Positions 1-12,488 of a stretch of 64,000 nt of DNA are shown piece after piece. The stretch covers positions 49,334,557 through 49,398,556 of the forward strand of contig CM026395.1 of assembly GCA_014843695.1 (NCBI GenBank), in the 5' to 3' direction. Under the pieces are notes generated by a model. That model searched no databases. It worked only from the letters and a program-made list of their open reading frames with translations, and was not told where the DNA came from. This DNA is from Archivesica marissinica. Lineage: Eukaryota > Mollusca > Bivalvia > Venerida > Vesicomyidae. Each line of letters begins with the position of its first letter. Within the stretch, counting starts at the first letter, position 1. The translations under genes were made by a program, and so were the position numbers.

Positions 1-120
1 ATGTCCACTCGTTGAACTATTCGATTGCATCAGTAAATTGCATACATATTGAACCGTTGCAAGAAGCATTTGAGAATGAGGCAAACAAATCGGTTTTACT
101 TTGAATAACAATACCCTGAT

Positions 121-255
121 GATGTGTGCTTTACGTTTATTTATCGTCGCTACCGCCGGTTGCCCATATGAGCGATGCCTCCTGAAGAGATTAGTCATTT
201 GCTTAGTCTGTATCATTGTACTATCCTCCAAACATCATCTAACATGACTAATCTC
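121..255 (-). mobile_element. SINE family C, rearranged tail fragment
   Basis: Positions 130-210 match the 3' tail of SINE family C in reverse (TTTATTTATCGTCGCTACC, then CATATGAGCGATGCCTCCTG). From about 207 the same family resumes in forward orientation (CTGTATCATTGTACTATCCT, then GACTAATCTCT). The two halves therefore face each other. There is no tRNA head, so this is a decayed, inverted fragment. Confidence 0.7.
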
Positions 256-427
256 TATAAATTAACGTAATAAATCACACACCGTATGTGTATACGATAT
301 CAAAGTATCCTATCATATCGTATAATCATAAACTCCGTGCCTACATCCAGTTCCATGTATCGCTTACTACAGCGAAACTAATTAGAAAGAAACTGGGGTT
401 GCCGTATAAACAGGTGGCATATTACCA

Positions 428-655
428 ACGTAGTTCACATATCCGCCCGGTGGTTACGGTCGCTGACTTATACCACTGTAACCTATCATCACCGCTCATA
501 CCGTGTCTATTTATATGAAAAAGTTGGCAGTTTGTTACGAAGGATGGTGCACCAAGTACTGGTTTACCGCTGGAGTCTGTCCGGGAAAGGTGTTGTTAGG
601 TAAACTGCCCGTCGCACATATATGGTCAACCGGTATTGACGTTAAATAAACGTTA
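428..655 (+). mobile_element. SINE family F, full-length-like copy
   Basis: A tRNA-like head (GGTGGTTACGGTCGCTGACT, TATACCACTGTAACC) is followed by a body with CACCAAGTACTGGTTTACCG. The tail, CGTCGCACATATATGG then TAAATAAACGTT, is a diverged form of the tail on family C. Other copies lie at 13345-13590 and 29665-29845 on the - strand. An apparent 76-aa reading frame over this element is spurious. Confidence 0.65.
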
Positions 656-1121
656 AGAAACCCCAGATTTCACACCTTAATAAACACAGCCGAGTACATT
701 ATGCGGTTAGTTTGTTGGCAGAGAAAGGGGATTTTTCAAACGTTATTTTTGTTGATGGTCAACTGTGGGCTTGGACCAAGACGGCAGGTCCTCAGGATAT
801 AAGTATACATATAATAGAAACATAACATGTAGAGCAAACATATCTACTAGGAGTGCACTTGCAAACAGTTGTCCCAAACATATTCCTGATGGCAAAGATC
901 ATATAACTCTATAATGGAATGAGCTATATATCACATTGGCAGCTTTGACATTGAGATTCTAATATTTGAATTTTTAATAAAATTATTTCGAAGTTAGCTC
1001 CCAAAATATGCACGTCAATGTGTAATCTGATTTACGTATCGGAGCCGAGATCAGATTACTTCTACCGTGCTTAGTTTAACACAATGCTTGTGCAATGCAA
1101 TAAATCGTCCCTATAGGATAT
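656..1121. other. No gene seen; unique AT-rich DNA
   Basis: No reading frame, tandem repeat or recognised mobile-element end is visible here. Confidence 0.5.
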
Positions 1122-1156
1122 ACACTCAACATAATTCTCGGTCGGTCACCTGGTGG
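1122..1156 (+). mobile_element. Solo end of the CACTCAAC MITE
   Basis: TACACTCAACATAATTCTCG followed by GTCGGTCACCTGGTG matches the terminal repeat of the complete element at 13001-13225. The other end is missing, and SINE B begins immediately after it, so the SINE may have replaced the rest. Confidence 0.6.
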
Positions 1157-1158
1157 AA

Positions 1159-1386
1159 GTCGTGATAGCATGATAGCGTGATCGCTTCAGGTACGAAAGG
1201 TCCGGTATTCGAGCCCCACTGGAGCAGTTACGATTGTGCCTTTTGGCAAGACATTTAAATTCCACGTTGTCTCTTCTCTCTCCCTCGTGGCGATGGATTC
1301 CATCAGGAATGAGGTCTCGAGAGTGAGTAATATAAGTTGTAAGAACTTGTTTCGCAATCGAGCTAAAATAAATTTGTATAAACTAA
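1159..1386 (+). mobile_element. SINE family B
   Basis: The tRNA-derived head has a box B-like TTCGAGCCCCACTGG. It is followed by the family body (CATTTAAATTCCACGTTG, GGCGATGGATTCCATCAGGA) and the tail ATAAGTTGTAAGAACTTG, TTTCGCAATCGAGCTAAAAT. The box A part of the head is rearranged (GATAGCATGATAGCGTGATC). The 65-aa frame starting at 1236 lies inside this SINE and is not a gene. Confidence 0.85.
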
Positions 1387-1479
1387 ACTACCTGGTGTTT
1401 TTTTCCATATTTGGGGGCAAACTATATATATAAATAACGGTAACATATCAATATTCATATAACTGGGCAAAATCAATAA

Positions 1480-1975
1480 AACGTAATTTGGAAAATTTAG
1501 GTGTCCATAATAGTTGGCTTAATCAAGGGGTAGATAATGAAATATTCGTTATTGCATTGTTGAAACAAAGAGTTAGAGATACATATATACAGTACTGGAA
1601 CACCTCAATTGATGAATCATCCAGAGCTACAACATAAAACCTTTTCTCCAATTTGGAATTCAAGGACTACTGATAAATTAGAAAATTCACAATTGCATTA
1701 ACTAGATTAAGACTGTCAGCACATAGATTATCAATTGAAACAGGAAGATGGCATAAACCAAATAAGATACATAGAAATAAAAGAAAGTGCCTAATATGTA
1801 ACTCAATTGAAGACGAATTCCATTTTATATTAGAATGTAAGAATTATAATGACATCAGAAAATTTTTATGTATTGAACTTTTAACAACCAACAATGTTAA
1901 TGCATTGAATAAGTTATCTACTTTTGTCTTTAAAGCTTTTGAAATGAGAAATCACAAGATATGTATTAGTTATTA
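1480..1975 (+). mobile_element. Non-LTR retrotransposon (LINE) ORF2 C-terminus, broken
   Basis: Conceptual translation gives the end of a LINE reverse-transcriptase protein. An upstream piece contains LLKQRVRDTYIQYWN. After a frameshift or stops come LTRLRLSAHRLSIETGR and a C-x2-C-x7-H-x4-C cluster (CLIC...H...C), typical of the C-terminus of LINE ORF2 proteins, ending at a stop near 1974. No polymerase core is present. This is a 5'-truncated, inactive copy. Confidence 0.8.
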
Positions 1976-2097
1976 ATTGTCACTTTTCCTCTCGTAATGA
2001 TGTTCATGTATATATTGAATATATTCCTGAACTATTCATAAATAGTTATATATTTGATGAGACAGACGGCTTCGTGTTTATCGCAATGTGGAATACA

Positions 2098-5000
2098 GCA
2101 CATTGGAAGATGTAAGAATGTGTACATGCATTTGGAAGATGTTGTATGAATGTGTACATGTATTTGGAAGATGTTGTATGAATGTGTACATGTATTTGGA
2201 AGATGTTGTATGAATGTGTACATGTATTTGGAAGATGTTGTATGAATGTGTACATGTATTTGGAAGATGTTGTAAGAATGTGTACATGTATTTGGAAGAT
2301 GTTGTAAGAATGTGTACATGTATTTGGAAGATGTTGTATGAATGTGTACATGTATTTGGAAGATGTTGTAAGAATGTGTACATGCATTTGGAAGATGTTG
2401 TAAGAATGTGTACGTGTATTTGGAAGATATTTTAAGAATGTGTACATGTATTTGGAAGATGTCGTATGAATTTGTACATGTATTTGGAAGATGTTCTAAG
2501 AATGTGTACATGTATTTGGAAGATGTTCTAAGAATGTGTACATGTATTTGGAAGATGTTGTAAGAATGTGTACATGCATTTGGAAGATGTTGTATACATG
2601 TGTACATGTATTTGGAAGATGTTGTATGAATGTGTACATGTATTTGGAAGATGTTGTATGAATGTGTACATGTATTTGGAAGATGTTGTATGAATGTGTA
2701 CATGTATTTGGAAGATGTTGTATGAATGTGTACATGTATTTGGAAGATGTTGTATGAATGTGTACATGTATTTGGAAGATGTTGTATGAATGTGTACATG
2801 TATTTGGAAGATGTTGTATGAATGTGTACATGTATTTGGAAGATGTTGTATGAATGTGTACATGTATTTGGAAGATGTTGTATGAATGTGTACATGTATT
2901 TGGAAGATGTTGTATGAATGTGTACATGTATTTGGAAGATGTTGTATGAATGTGTACATGTATTTGGAAGATGTTGTATGAATGTGTACATGTATTTGGA
3001 AGATGTTGTATGAATGTGTACATGTATTTGGAAGATGTTGTATGAATGTGTACATGTATTTGGAAGATGTTGTATGAATGTGTACATGTATTTGGAAGAT
3101 GTTGTATGAATGTGTACATGTATTTGGAAGATGTTGTATGAATGTGTACATGTATTTGGAAGATGTTGTATGAATGTGTACGTGTATTTGGAAGATGTTG
3201 TAAGAATGTGTACATGTATTTGGAAGATGTTGTATGAATGTGTACATGTATTTGGAAGATGTTGTATGAATGTGTACATGTATTTGGAAGATGTTGTATG
3301 AATGTGTACATGTATTTGGAAGATGTTGTATGAATGTGTACATGTATTTGGAAGATGTTGTATGAATGTGTACATGTATTTGGAAGATGTTGTATGAATG
3401 TGTACATGTATTTGGAAGATGTTGTATGAATGTGTACATGTATTTGGAAGATGTTGTATGAATGTGTACATGTATTTGGAAGATGTTGTATGAATGTGTA
3501 CATGTATTTGGAAGATGTTGTATGAATGTGTACATGTATTTGGAAGATGTTGTATGAATGTGTACATGTATTTGGAAGATGTTGTATGAATGTGTACATG
3601 TATTTGGAAGATGTTGTATGAATGTGTACGTGTATTTGGAAGATGTTGTATGAATGTGTACGTGTATTTGGAAGATGTTGTATGAATGTGTACGTGTATT
3701 TGGAAGATGTTGTATGAATGTGTACGTGTATTTGGAAGATGTTGTATGAATGTGTACGTGTATTTGGAAGATGTTGTATGAATGTGTACATGTATTTGGA
3801 AGATGTTGTATGAATGTGTACGTGTATTTGGAAGATGTTGTATGAATGTGTACGTGTATTTGGAAGATGTTGTATGAATGTGTACGTGTATTTGGAAGAT
3901 GTTGTATGAATGTGTACGTGTATTTGGAAGATGTTGTATGAATGTGTACATGTATTTGGAAGATGTTGTATGAATGTGTACATGTATTTGGAAGATGTTG
4001 TATGAATGTGTACATGTATTTGGAAGATGTTGTATGAATGTGTACATGTATTTGGAAGATGTTGTATGAATGTGTACATGTATTTGGAAGATGTTGTATG
4101 AATGTGTACATGTATTTGGAAGATGTTGTATGAATGTGTACATGTATTTGGAAGATGTTGTATGAATGTGTACATGTATTTGGAAGATGTTGTATGAATG
4201 TGTACATGTATTTGGAAGATGTTGTATGAATGTGTACATGTATTTGGAAGATGTTGTATGAATGTGTACATGTATTTGGAAGATGTTGTATGAATGTGTA
4301 CATGTATTTGGAAGATGTTGTATGAATGTGTACGTGTATTTGGAAGATGTTGTATGAATGTGTACATGTATTTGGAAGATGTTGTATGAATGTGTACATG
4401 TATTTGGAAGATGTTGTATGAATGTGTACGTGTATTTGGAAGATGTTGTATGAATGTGTACGTGTATTTGGAAGATGTTGTATGAATGTGTACGTGTATT
4501 TGGAAGATGTTGTATGAATGTGTACGTGTATTTGGAAGATGTTGTATGAATGTGTACGTGTATTTGGAAGATGTTGTATGAATGTGTACGTGTATTTGGA
4601 AGATGTTGTATGAATGTGTACGTGTATTTGGAAGATGTTGTATGAATGTGTACATGTATTTGGAAGATGTTGTATGAATGTGTACATGTATTTGGAAGAT
4701 GTTGTATGAATGTGTACGTGTATTTGGAAGATGCTGTATGAATGTGTACGTGTATTTGGAAGATGTTGTATGAATGTGTACATGTATTTGGAAGATGTTG
4801 TATGAATGTGTACATGTATTTGGAAGATGTTGTATGAATGTGTACATGTATTTGGAAGATGTTGTATGAATGTGTACATGTATTTGGAAGATGTTGTATG
4901 AATGTGTACATGTATTTGGAAGATGTTGTATGAATGTGTACATGTATTTGGAAGATGTTGTATGAATGTGTACATGTATTTGGAAGATGTTGTATGAATG

Positions 5001-5217
5001 TGTACGTGTATTTGGAAGATGTTGTATGAATGTGTACGTGTATTTGGAAGATGTTGTATGAATGTGTACATGTATTTGGAAGATGTTGTATGAATGTGTA
5101 CGTGTATTTGGAAGATGTTGTATGAATGTGTACATGTATTTGGAAGATGTTGTATGAATGTGTACATGTATTTGGAAGATGTTGTATGAATGTGTACATG
5201 TATTTGGAAGATGTTGA
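2098..5217. repeat. 32-bp minisatellite array, about 97 units
   Basis: The unit is TTGTATGAATGTGTACATGT plus ATTTGGAAGATG (32 bp). Most units are identical except for a recurrent TACATG/TACGTG change that occurs in runs. Units near 2098-2620 are more diverged (GTAAGAATG, CATGCATTTGG), as expected at an old array edge. The - strand of the unit has no stop codon and 32 is not a multiple of 3, so three overlapping frames of 903-1055 codons open there. They are artefacts of the repeat. The same array reappears inverted at 60891-61647. Confidence 0.95.
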
Positions 5218-5395
5218 TTAAGTGTGCTACTATAAACACCCATTAGATGTGTATATAATGAACAACAACTATTAATATAATTGCTTAGTATTGTAAAATG
5301 TGTGTATGTATAAATGTATATAGACATGTACCATGGACTCATGGGTTTATGACCTTTTGTTCAATAAAATCTATCTATCTATCATATCATCTTAG
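5218..5395 (+). mobile_element. LINE-like 3' end with (ATCT)n tail
   Basis: The stretch ends TTTTGTTCAATAAAATC followed by ATCTATCTATCT, a typical LINE 3' end with a short simple-repeat tail. The 32-bp array stops just upstream, which suggests that it grew inside this element's 3' region. No coding part is visible. Confidence 0.45.
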
Positions 5396-6060
5396 ATATT
5401 GATGAAAACATCAACATTTACATAATTATGTCCGAAATATAATGTGATTATATATTTTATTTCTAGCTCATTTTCGAGCGTGTACAATATACACCAAGCA
5501 CGTGTTTTTGACATCGATGACGTCATTAGCAAACAAATTCGAAAACAGGTGGGAACGATCATATGGCGCTTGATGATAATGATGTTCTTAAATTATCAAA
5601 TATTACTCGATGCATTATTGATTCCATAATTCATCTAGAAGCTAGGCTACACGTGAATTGAACTTCCAACAACAACTCTCTAATCTCAGTTTACGTTATT
5701 AGCGTTTGTCAATTTGATACACCTGATGCGGTGATTTGAAACGGAACATCAGTCTGCTTGGTCGCCCACTTCCGTAATCCCCGTATGACTTCGTAATCAG
5801 TCCAGACGATTGGTTCTATACGCTAATGAGCGTCTACTGATTTGTTAGTGATTACGTTGCCTTTGTAATAATTCAATTATGCATATTCAGAGATCTATCA
5901 GTAGCATAGTAGGATTGTGGATTCTAATGGATTTCATCTATAATAAATGCTAACTAATAGGAACCCAAGGAATTGCCTCATGTGGGAATCGATCATCAAC
6001 AGATCCTCTTAAACATGCATATGGTGATGTCAAACTTGGTCAGAATTACTAACCAGTTAG

Positions 6061-6300
6061 GCTGTCCGATTAGCGCAGTGGTTAGCGCGCTCGCTTCTCA
6101 CAAATGTAACCCGGGTTTGATCCTCGGACCGGGAAGTATGTGAGATGGTACGGTGGTCGCCATGTCAGACAGGTGGGTTTTCTCTGGGTACTCCGATTTC
6201 TTCCAACACGAATGACAACATTTACGCGTTCATCCGCGCCAACGAGAGAGATTAATATAAGTTGTTAAAACTTGCTTCGCAATCGTTGTAAAATAACAAA
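6061..6300 (+). mobile_element. SINE family A
   Basis: The tRNA-like head starts GTCCGATTAGCGCAGTGG, with box A TAGCGCAGTGG and a box B-like GGGTTTGATCC. The anticodon-loop region, CGCTTCTCAC, resembles tRNA-Glu. The body contains AGTATGTGAGATGGTACGGT, and the tail ATAAGTTGTTAAAACTTGCT, TCGCAATCGTTGTAAAATAA is shared with family B. The copy at 59812-60051 is the same element in the inverted duplicate. Confidence 0.85.
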
Positions 6301-6506
6301 AGTTTAAACTTAAACCAGTTAACCGGACAACCTTTATATTGCTTAACCGCATAGCTTAAGATTCAAAATTATTGAAAGTTTCGTGGGTGCTAAACACCGA
6401 TCGGACAATGTTAAAGTAAATCTATAGTCATTACACATACGTTCTACGATCATATATATGTTCATGAAACTGTTGAAACATGTACTATTATACATCTACA
6501 TAATAG

Positions 6507-6945
6507 TAAGTAAGTAAATTCTTTATTTAGAGAGGGTATCCCATTTAGCAAGGCTAATCTTCCATGGGGCCCTCTTAAACATAAAACATATGTATACACA
6601 CATGCCATACAAAACAACTGAACTAAAAGACATGTGGTATAAAAATAGAACTAATAAAAGTAAGAACGCATCTACATAAACTACAAGTTGTATGCATGGA
6701 TTATGAACAGTAGTTGACAGTATTAGTAAATATTAGACATCCAGCCATTTTAAACACTTCGATTTAAACAAAGTAAGTGAGCTTGAAGTTTTTATTTCCA
6801 AGGGTAGACAGTTCCAAACAATTTGTCCCGAGTATAAAAGGCTACCCTTAAACATCTCACAATTTGCGTATATAAAAATTTAGATTTGTATTTGAACGAA
6901 GTGTTAAAAATGCATTATCAGTTTGTGATTTTTGTTGGAACATGT
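6507..6945 (-). mobile_element. 3' end of a LINE (reverse), cut by the gap
   Basis: Read on the - strand, this is the end of a reverse-transcriptase frame followed by a 3' region ending CCCTCTCTAAATAAAG and a TTAC repeat tail. It matches 59167-59606, where more of the coding part survives. It is truncated at the assembly gap. Confidence 0.75.
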
Positions 6946-7945
6946 NNNNNNNNNNNNNNNNNNNNNNNNNNNNNNNNNNNNNNNNNNNNNNNNNNNNNNN
7001 NNNNNNNNNNNNNNNNNNNNNNNNNNNNNNNNNNNNNNNNNNNNNNNNNNNNNNNNNNNNNNNNNNNNNNNNNNNNNNNNNNNNNNNNNNNNNNNNNNNN
7101 NNNNNNNNNNNNNNNNNNNNNNNNNNNNNNNNNNNNNNNNNNNNNNNNNNNNNNNNNNNNNNNNNNNNNNNNNNNNNNNNNNNNNNNNNNNNNNNNNNNN
7201 NNNNNNNNNNNNNNNNNNNNNNNNNNNNNNNNNNNNNNNNNNNNNNNNNNNNNNNNNNNNNNNNNNNNNNNNNNNNNNNNNNNNNNNNNNNNNNNNNNNN
7301 NNNNNNNNNNNNNNNNNNNNNNNNNNNNNNNNNNNNNNNNNNNNNNNNNNNNNNNNNNNNNNNNNNNNNNNNNNNNNNNNNNNNNNNNNNNNNNNNNNNN
7401 NNNNNNNNNNNNNNNNNNNNNNNNNNNNNNNNNNNNNNNNNNNNNNNNNNNNNNNNNNNNNNNNNNNNNNNNNNNNNNNNNNNNNNNNNNNNNNNNNNNN
7501 NNNNNNNNNNNNNNNNNNNNNNNNNNNNNNNNNNNNNNNNNNNNNNNNNNNNNNNNNNNNNNNNNNNNNNNNNNNNNNNNNNNNNNNNNNNNNNNNNNNN
7601 NNNNNNNNNNNNNNNNNNNNNNNNNNNNNNNNNNNNNNNNNNNNNNNNNNNNNNNNNNNNNNNNNNNNNNNNNNNNNNNNNNNNNNNNNNNNNNNNNNNN
7701 NNNNNNNNNNNNNNNNNNNNNNNNNNNNNNNNNNNNNNNNNNNNNNNNNNNNNNNNNNNNNNNNNNNNNNNNNNNNNNNNNNNNNNNNNNNNNNNNNNNN
7801 NNNNNNNNNNNNNNNNNNNNNNNNNNNNNNNNNNNNNNNNNNNNNNNNNNNNNNNNNNNNNNNNNNNNNNNNNNNNNNNNNNNNNNNNNNNNNNNNNNNN
7901 NNNNNNNNNNNNNNNNNNNNNNNNNNNNNNNNNNNNNNNNNNNNN
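6946..7945. other. Assembly gap, exactly 1000 N
   Basis: A run of 1000 undetermined bases. The round number indicates a fixed-size scaffold gap, not a measured distance. Reading frames across it are meaningless. Confidence 0.99.
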
Positions 7946-7989
7946 GTCACTATCCTGGATTCTGATTGGTCGGTTATAACGTCATTGGA

Positions 7990-8230
7990 TAACTAAAAAT
8001 AGCAATACCGGTTCTAACTAGTTTTCTATTTATAGTAACGTAGGTAATTGTTATTTATAGCAATACGCTCTCCTCGGATAAATAACAATAGCAATACCGG
8101 TTCTAACTAGTTTTCTATTTATAGTAACGTATGTCATTGTTATTTATAGCAATACGTTCTCCTCGGATGAATATAAATAGCCCGTTCCAACTAGTTTTCT
8201 ATTTATAGCAACTTAGTTCATTTATAGGAT
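7990..8230. repeat. Degenerate tandem repeat of about 90-100 bp, 2.5-3 units
   Basis: Three successive blocks share GGTTCTAACTAGTTTTCTAT, TTATAG and TTCTCCTCGGAT or close variants. It is probably the first unique-like sequence of a contig that begins at 7946. Confidence 0.7.
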
Positions 8231-8720
8231 AGGTCTATACGTGTCTGGACATGATTTCGTTACGCCAACGACTGACTGACGCAATATTCCGGAAACAAAA
8301 CACGCTCAGCGACTTAAGTATAGGATGCCAAAGTGTAAGGATATTTAGGTACCTATACGAATTATATAATATCAACATCTTACGATCGAAATGAAGATAA
8401 TAAATATAATCGGTATAACGAGAATGTGTAGAGGGAGTGTGTACGGACATTAGCTACGTAACTAGAATTAAAGGTAGATAAGGACACAAATGGACACACA
8501 CACCGAGTCGAATGGACCATTAATAAGAGAGATAGTGTTTTCCCGCCATTTATATCCTCCATTTTGAAAATCTTAAGCTCGGAACGTATAATCGTTTATC
8601 GAAACCCCCGGATAGATAGACCTATAATAAAGATTATATAACGAATTTATATCGGTACTTCCGGTTTTTCGGATCACTACTTCCGGTATGAGGTCGGACC
8701 ATTAATTGAGTCGCGGATTA

Positions 8721-9182
8721 GTCATTGTCTCTTCGAGATCTTCCCGACAGATACCAAACACGGACAGTTTCCTCAAAGAAAGTATCATCTTTTCTTCAAC
8801 CACTTATTTACGATTAAAGGGAGATAATCAGTATTATAGATATATCGACAAAAGATCAAAATGAAGGGTAGCGTCGGACTCGTGACGTCGATACGCGTAT
8901 ATTAGAACTAACTTATAGTTACGTTTAAATATTTTTTTATTTTCGAATACGGGACTTTAAGAATATATCAAATCTTTAAATCGAGCTATCTCTAAAACTA
9001 CGGCCGTATAAATAAAGGAAAGATACGTTCGTCATTGTCTCTTCGAGATCTTTCCGACGATACCAAACAAGGCCAGTTTCCTCGAAAGTTCATTTTTCTT
9101 CAAACTTATTTACGATTAAAGGGAGATAATCAGTATTATAGATATATCGAAAGATCAAAATGAAGGGTAGCGTCTGACTCGT
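8721..9182. repeat. Spaced direct duplication of about 150-160 bp
   Basis: GTCATTGTCTCTTCGAGATC starts at both 8721 and 9031. Each copy continues through a shared stretch to AAAATGAAGGGTAGCGTC. The spacing is 310 bp. The copies differ by small indels. I see no coding capacity. Confidence 0.8.
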
Positions 9183-9351
9183 GGCATTACGTCTGCTATT
9201 CGTATAAACCGACGCGTGTTATAACTCTGTGTTGCAATATGTATAGGATATATTAATAGTTTGGTTTGAAATATACATTCATAGTTTCAAACTCAGGTGT
9301 TGAAGCATCCATTTATAGTTTCAACCGCTTGTGTTGAAACATACATACACC

Positions 9352-9376
9352 GTCTCCGTGGCCTAGTGGTTAAGAT
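9352..9376 (+). mobile_element. 5' scrap of SINE family D
   Basis: CCGTCTCCGTGGCCTAGTGG matches the head of the tRNA-Arg-like SINE at 42851-43085. Only the first half of the tRNA-like part is present, and it then runs into unrelated sequence. Confidence 0.6.
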
Positions 9377-9520
9377 GGAGGATAGTGCATGGACTTACGG
9401 ACGGACGGACGGACAGACGGGCGTGTGGTAAGGTAAATAGATATACATTATATAAAATAACCGCAAACAACATACAACCTGATAGAGGGAATCAGTAACT
9501 TGCAAAATATTACATTCTTA

Positions 9521-9599
9521 TCACACACGCACGCACGCACACACACGCGCACACACACGCACTCACTCACACACGAACGCACACACACACACACACACG
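9521..9599. repeat. (CA)n-rich microsatellite
   Basis: Interrupted CA/CGCA dinucleotide tract. Confidence 0.95.
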
Positions 9600-9856
9600 G
9601 CGTACCAATAATCTAATAGAATTATGGCATATCCGTATAAATACTAAAGAAATAGCGAAAAACGCGCCCCATAATTGACGCTGTTTTTAGACTGATTTGA
9701 GTACCGCTGTAGGACTACATACATCATTTACATACATGTACATCTTATAACTTCGAACATAATGAGACATATGCACGCTAAAACCATTACATATCCATCA
9801 TGAAAACATCAAAGCCGTTGTTTTGGAGGACAGTGCACAAGGCAGAAGATGCTCCA

Positions 9857-10131
<275 letters not shown>

Positions 10132-10139
10132 GACAATAG

Positions 10140-11290
10140 ATATGGGCGTATATCTATATAATCACTATGAATAGTCTGATTGTAAATATGATATGACGTT
10201 ATGTTTACATGTTTTAAATATTCTTGCTATAATGAATCGTTACAGCGCTTATTTTCCCAATTTATGCTAATGTTTATATTTGCCGTTAATTATAAAACTA
10301 ATTGAGCGAACTCTCACGCGGAGATACAGCGTGGGGTTTGCGATTCAAAATGTACGCGTGGCAAGATGTCAAATAAATCAAACTTGAAACGAGTCTAATA
10401 ATGTTCCATGGAAAATACCTTCGAGTTGATAAGCAGACAGAAATAAATATTTCGTTCTCATTGAGGCTATACAAGCCGCTACATCGCATCAATTAAGACC
10501 AATTAGCCGATGATTAAGTTATAGTTGTTTACGACCTGTTCAATTTGGAACACTTCAGTTGTCGTGTGAGAGCAACCTCTGTATGTAAACGTATTAATTA
10601 CTTCGAGTCATGTTGTGTACCTACTGCGCTGGTGATTTTTCTCGCATTCCCGGATAAGGTTATTTAGGGTCACATAGAACATGCAGTAGAAGGATATCCC
10701 ATCATTTCCGGTATCGAGCAGACGCAATTAGTATGCGTCATACTAAACGATATGATTTATCGGATATATACGCGCATTTATGATAACCTCTATTGCCACC
10801 AGCCATACGTTCGCGCAGACGGTTTAATTGAACATTTATATTAATCGGGCGCCAGTGCTCATATAGAATGGATAAGATTATTATATTACAAAATGCTAGA
10901 TTCGCGAAAACAAGTTTTACACATATCGCCATATGTCAATTCTAATGAACCATCGCCCTTTAAAACGTACATTACGGATTATTAATAATTTATCGCGTTT
11001 TTATGGAAGTTAACGTAAGGATATATATTATTCATTTTCGTACATAGGTTAAGTTTGTAATTAGGATTTCTTACTCGATAAAAACGTACGCCTAGCTCGA
11101 ATAATATAATGAACTTACCCGTATATTCGTTGAAGCCGCTTGAGGACTGAGACCGTTCTAATCGGTCTATATTTATATAGAAGCGTTGGTTATTTATGGA
11201 TCGGTTCGTAGTCTATATTTATAGAATGGTACGAGATCGCTATTTATAAAGCTATTACCAATAGGCTATATAGTGACGCGTATACCAAAA
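10140..11290. other. No gene seen; AT-rich intergenic DNA
   Basis: Only short frames occur on the - strand (10298-10492, 10738-10932), with no recognisable motifs or splice context. Near 11160-11270 there are weak repeats of CTATATTTATAGA-type sequence resembling 7990-8230. Confidence 0.5.
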
Positions 11291-11296
11291 AAAGCA

Positions 11297-11426
11297 GAGC
11301 TCGGTAGTGGTGGTGGTGACGTATACGCAACAAGTGATGACGTATACACAACATACAAAGAGCTCTGTAGTGGTGGTGGTGACGTATAAGCAACAAGTGA
11401 TGACGTATACACAACATACAAAGAGC
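11297..11426. repeat. 63-bp direct repeat, 2 units
   Basis: Blocks beginning GAGCTC at 11297 and 11360, with a third start at 11423, contain GTAGTGGTGGTGGTGACGTA and CAACAAGTGATGACGTATAC. The two units differ at a few positions. Confidence 0.85.
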
Positions 11427-11506
11427 TGCATGTACTACTACTATGTTCCAGTAAGTTCGACCACCATCATCACCCCCCCCCGTTCCAACCTAATACATAT
11501 ATTAGT

Positions 11507-11748
11507 TGTATTTATTTCCCAAAACGATTGCAAAACAAGCTTTAGCAACGTAATATGTTAATCACTCGCGACGCACGCATGAACGCATACTTGTTGTAAT
11601 TCGTATTGGAGGAAACCGGCGAAAACCCATATGTCCGACGTATGGCGACCACCGTGCCATCTCACATACCTCCCGGTCTGAGGACCGAACCCGGGTTTCA
11701 TTGGTGAGCATTGAAGGTGCTAATCACGGCACTGCTCGGACATCCTAT
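11507..11748 (-). mobile_element. SINE family A (reverse), diverged
   Basis: The tail is first (AACGATTGCAAAACAAGCTT, TAATATGTTAATCACTCGCG), then the body (GGCGACCACCGTGCCATCTC), then the head ending ACTGCTCGGACA. Box B is intact in reverse (GAACCCGGG), but the box A side is damaged. Confidence 0.75.
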
Positions 11749-11841
11749 TAATATTAGCAGTATTTCGGACGGGACTATAAACAGGGTCCATGTACCGATG
11801 ATATCAACCTGGCATGTAAAAGAACTGGGGATGTCTCTGGA

Positions 11842-12078
11842 ATTGAGGCGTCTTTTGTATCTTGCAATATTCTCCCAACGGAAATAAAATGACTAATATA
11901 CCTTTGGATGCTTCGCCCCGAGGCGTCTTTTGTATCTTGCAATATTCTCCCCCCCCCCAACAAATAAAATGACTAATATATATTTGGATGCTTCGCCCCG
12001 AGGCATCTTTTGTATATTGCAGTATTCTTCCCTCCCCCCAAATAAAATGACTAATATACTTTTGGATGATTCGCCCCG
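11842..12078. repeat. 75-80-bp tandem repeat, 3 units
   Basis: AGGCGTCTTTTGTATCTTGC recurs at 11846 and 11921, with a variant at 12001. The units contain AAAATGACTAATATA and GGATGCTTCGCCCCG. The array abuts SINE C at 12079, and TTCGCCCCGAA recurs just after that SINE at 12371, so the SINE probably inserted into the array. Confidence 0.8.
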
Positions 12079-12369
12079 AATGTGTGTGTTACGTTTATTT
12101 ATCGTCGCTACCGGTTGCCCATGTGTGCGATGCCTGCTGAAGAGATTAGTCAGTTTAGAATTTTGGAGAATAGTGCAATGATACAGACAGAGACCCATTC
12201 CAGAGTCTCCTATGGTTCTTTTATGTGCACGGTGTACAGCATCGACACGAGAACTCGGTTTAATGCCCCATCTGAAAGACAGTTCATTTTATTAGGGTCA
12301 GACGGGGGATCGAACCTGCGATCCCTGGATTACCAGTCCAGCGTGTTACCATTGGACTACACATCCGGC
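12079..12369 (-). mobile_element. SINE family C, full-length (reverse)
   Basis: Read on the - strand, the head is GGATGTGTAGTCCAATGG, then an anticodon stem CTGGA/TCCAG around loop CTGGTAA (anticodon GGT, Thr-like), then box B GGTTCGATCCC. The body and the tail CGATAAATAAACGTAA follow. It is flanked on both sides by the CGCCCCGAA repeat sequence, consistent with an insertion there. Confidence 0.88.
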
Positions 12370-12488
12370 TTCGCCCCGAAGTTACAGGGGCGGTGATAAA
12401 TAAACACTTAAAATAATAATACTGGTACAGAGGTACGCTACTGGCTGGTCGGAGATTTGCTCATACATTTCAATGCATTATATTTACC

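Larger units (their letters stand above)
5199..6945 (+). repeat. Left copy of a 1.75-kb inverted duplication
   Basis: This is the reverse complement of 59167-60913. Every anchor I checked (5199/60913, 5239/60873, 5342/60770, 5444/60668, 6945/59167) sums to 66112, so the copies are collinear with no net length change. The copy ends exactly at the N gap. It contains a SINE A and two LINE 3' tails. Confidence 0.93.

Noticed and set aside
2032..5342. Three - strand reading frames of 903-1055 codons
   Set aside because: They are the same stop-free 32-bp repeat read in three frames. A real gene would not be open in all three.
6886..7996. Reading frames across the N run, also at 60770-62741
   Set aside because: They consist of undetermined bases.
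11423..11450. Overlap between contig C start (62648) and 11423, both with GCTGCATGTACTACT
   Set aside because: The match stops after about 15 bases and 11423 is not at a contig end.
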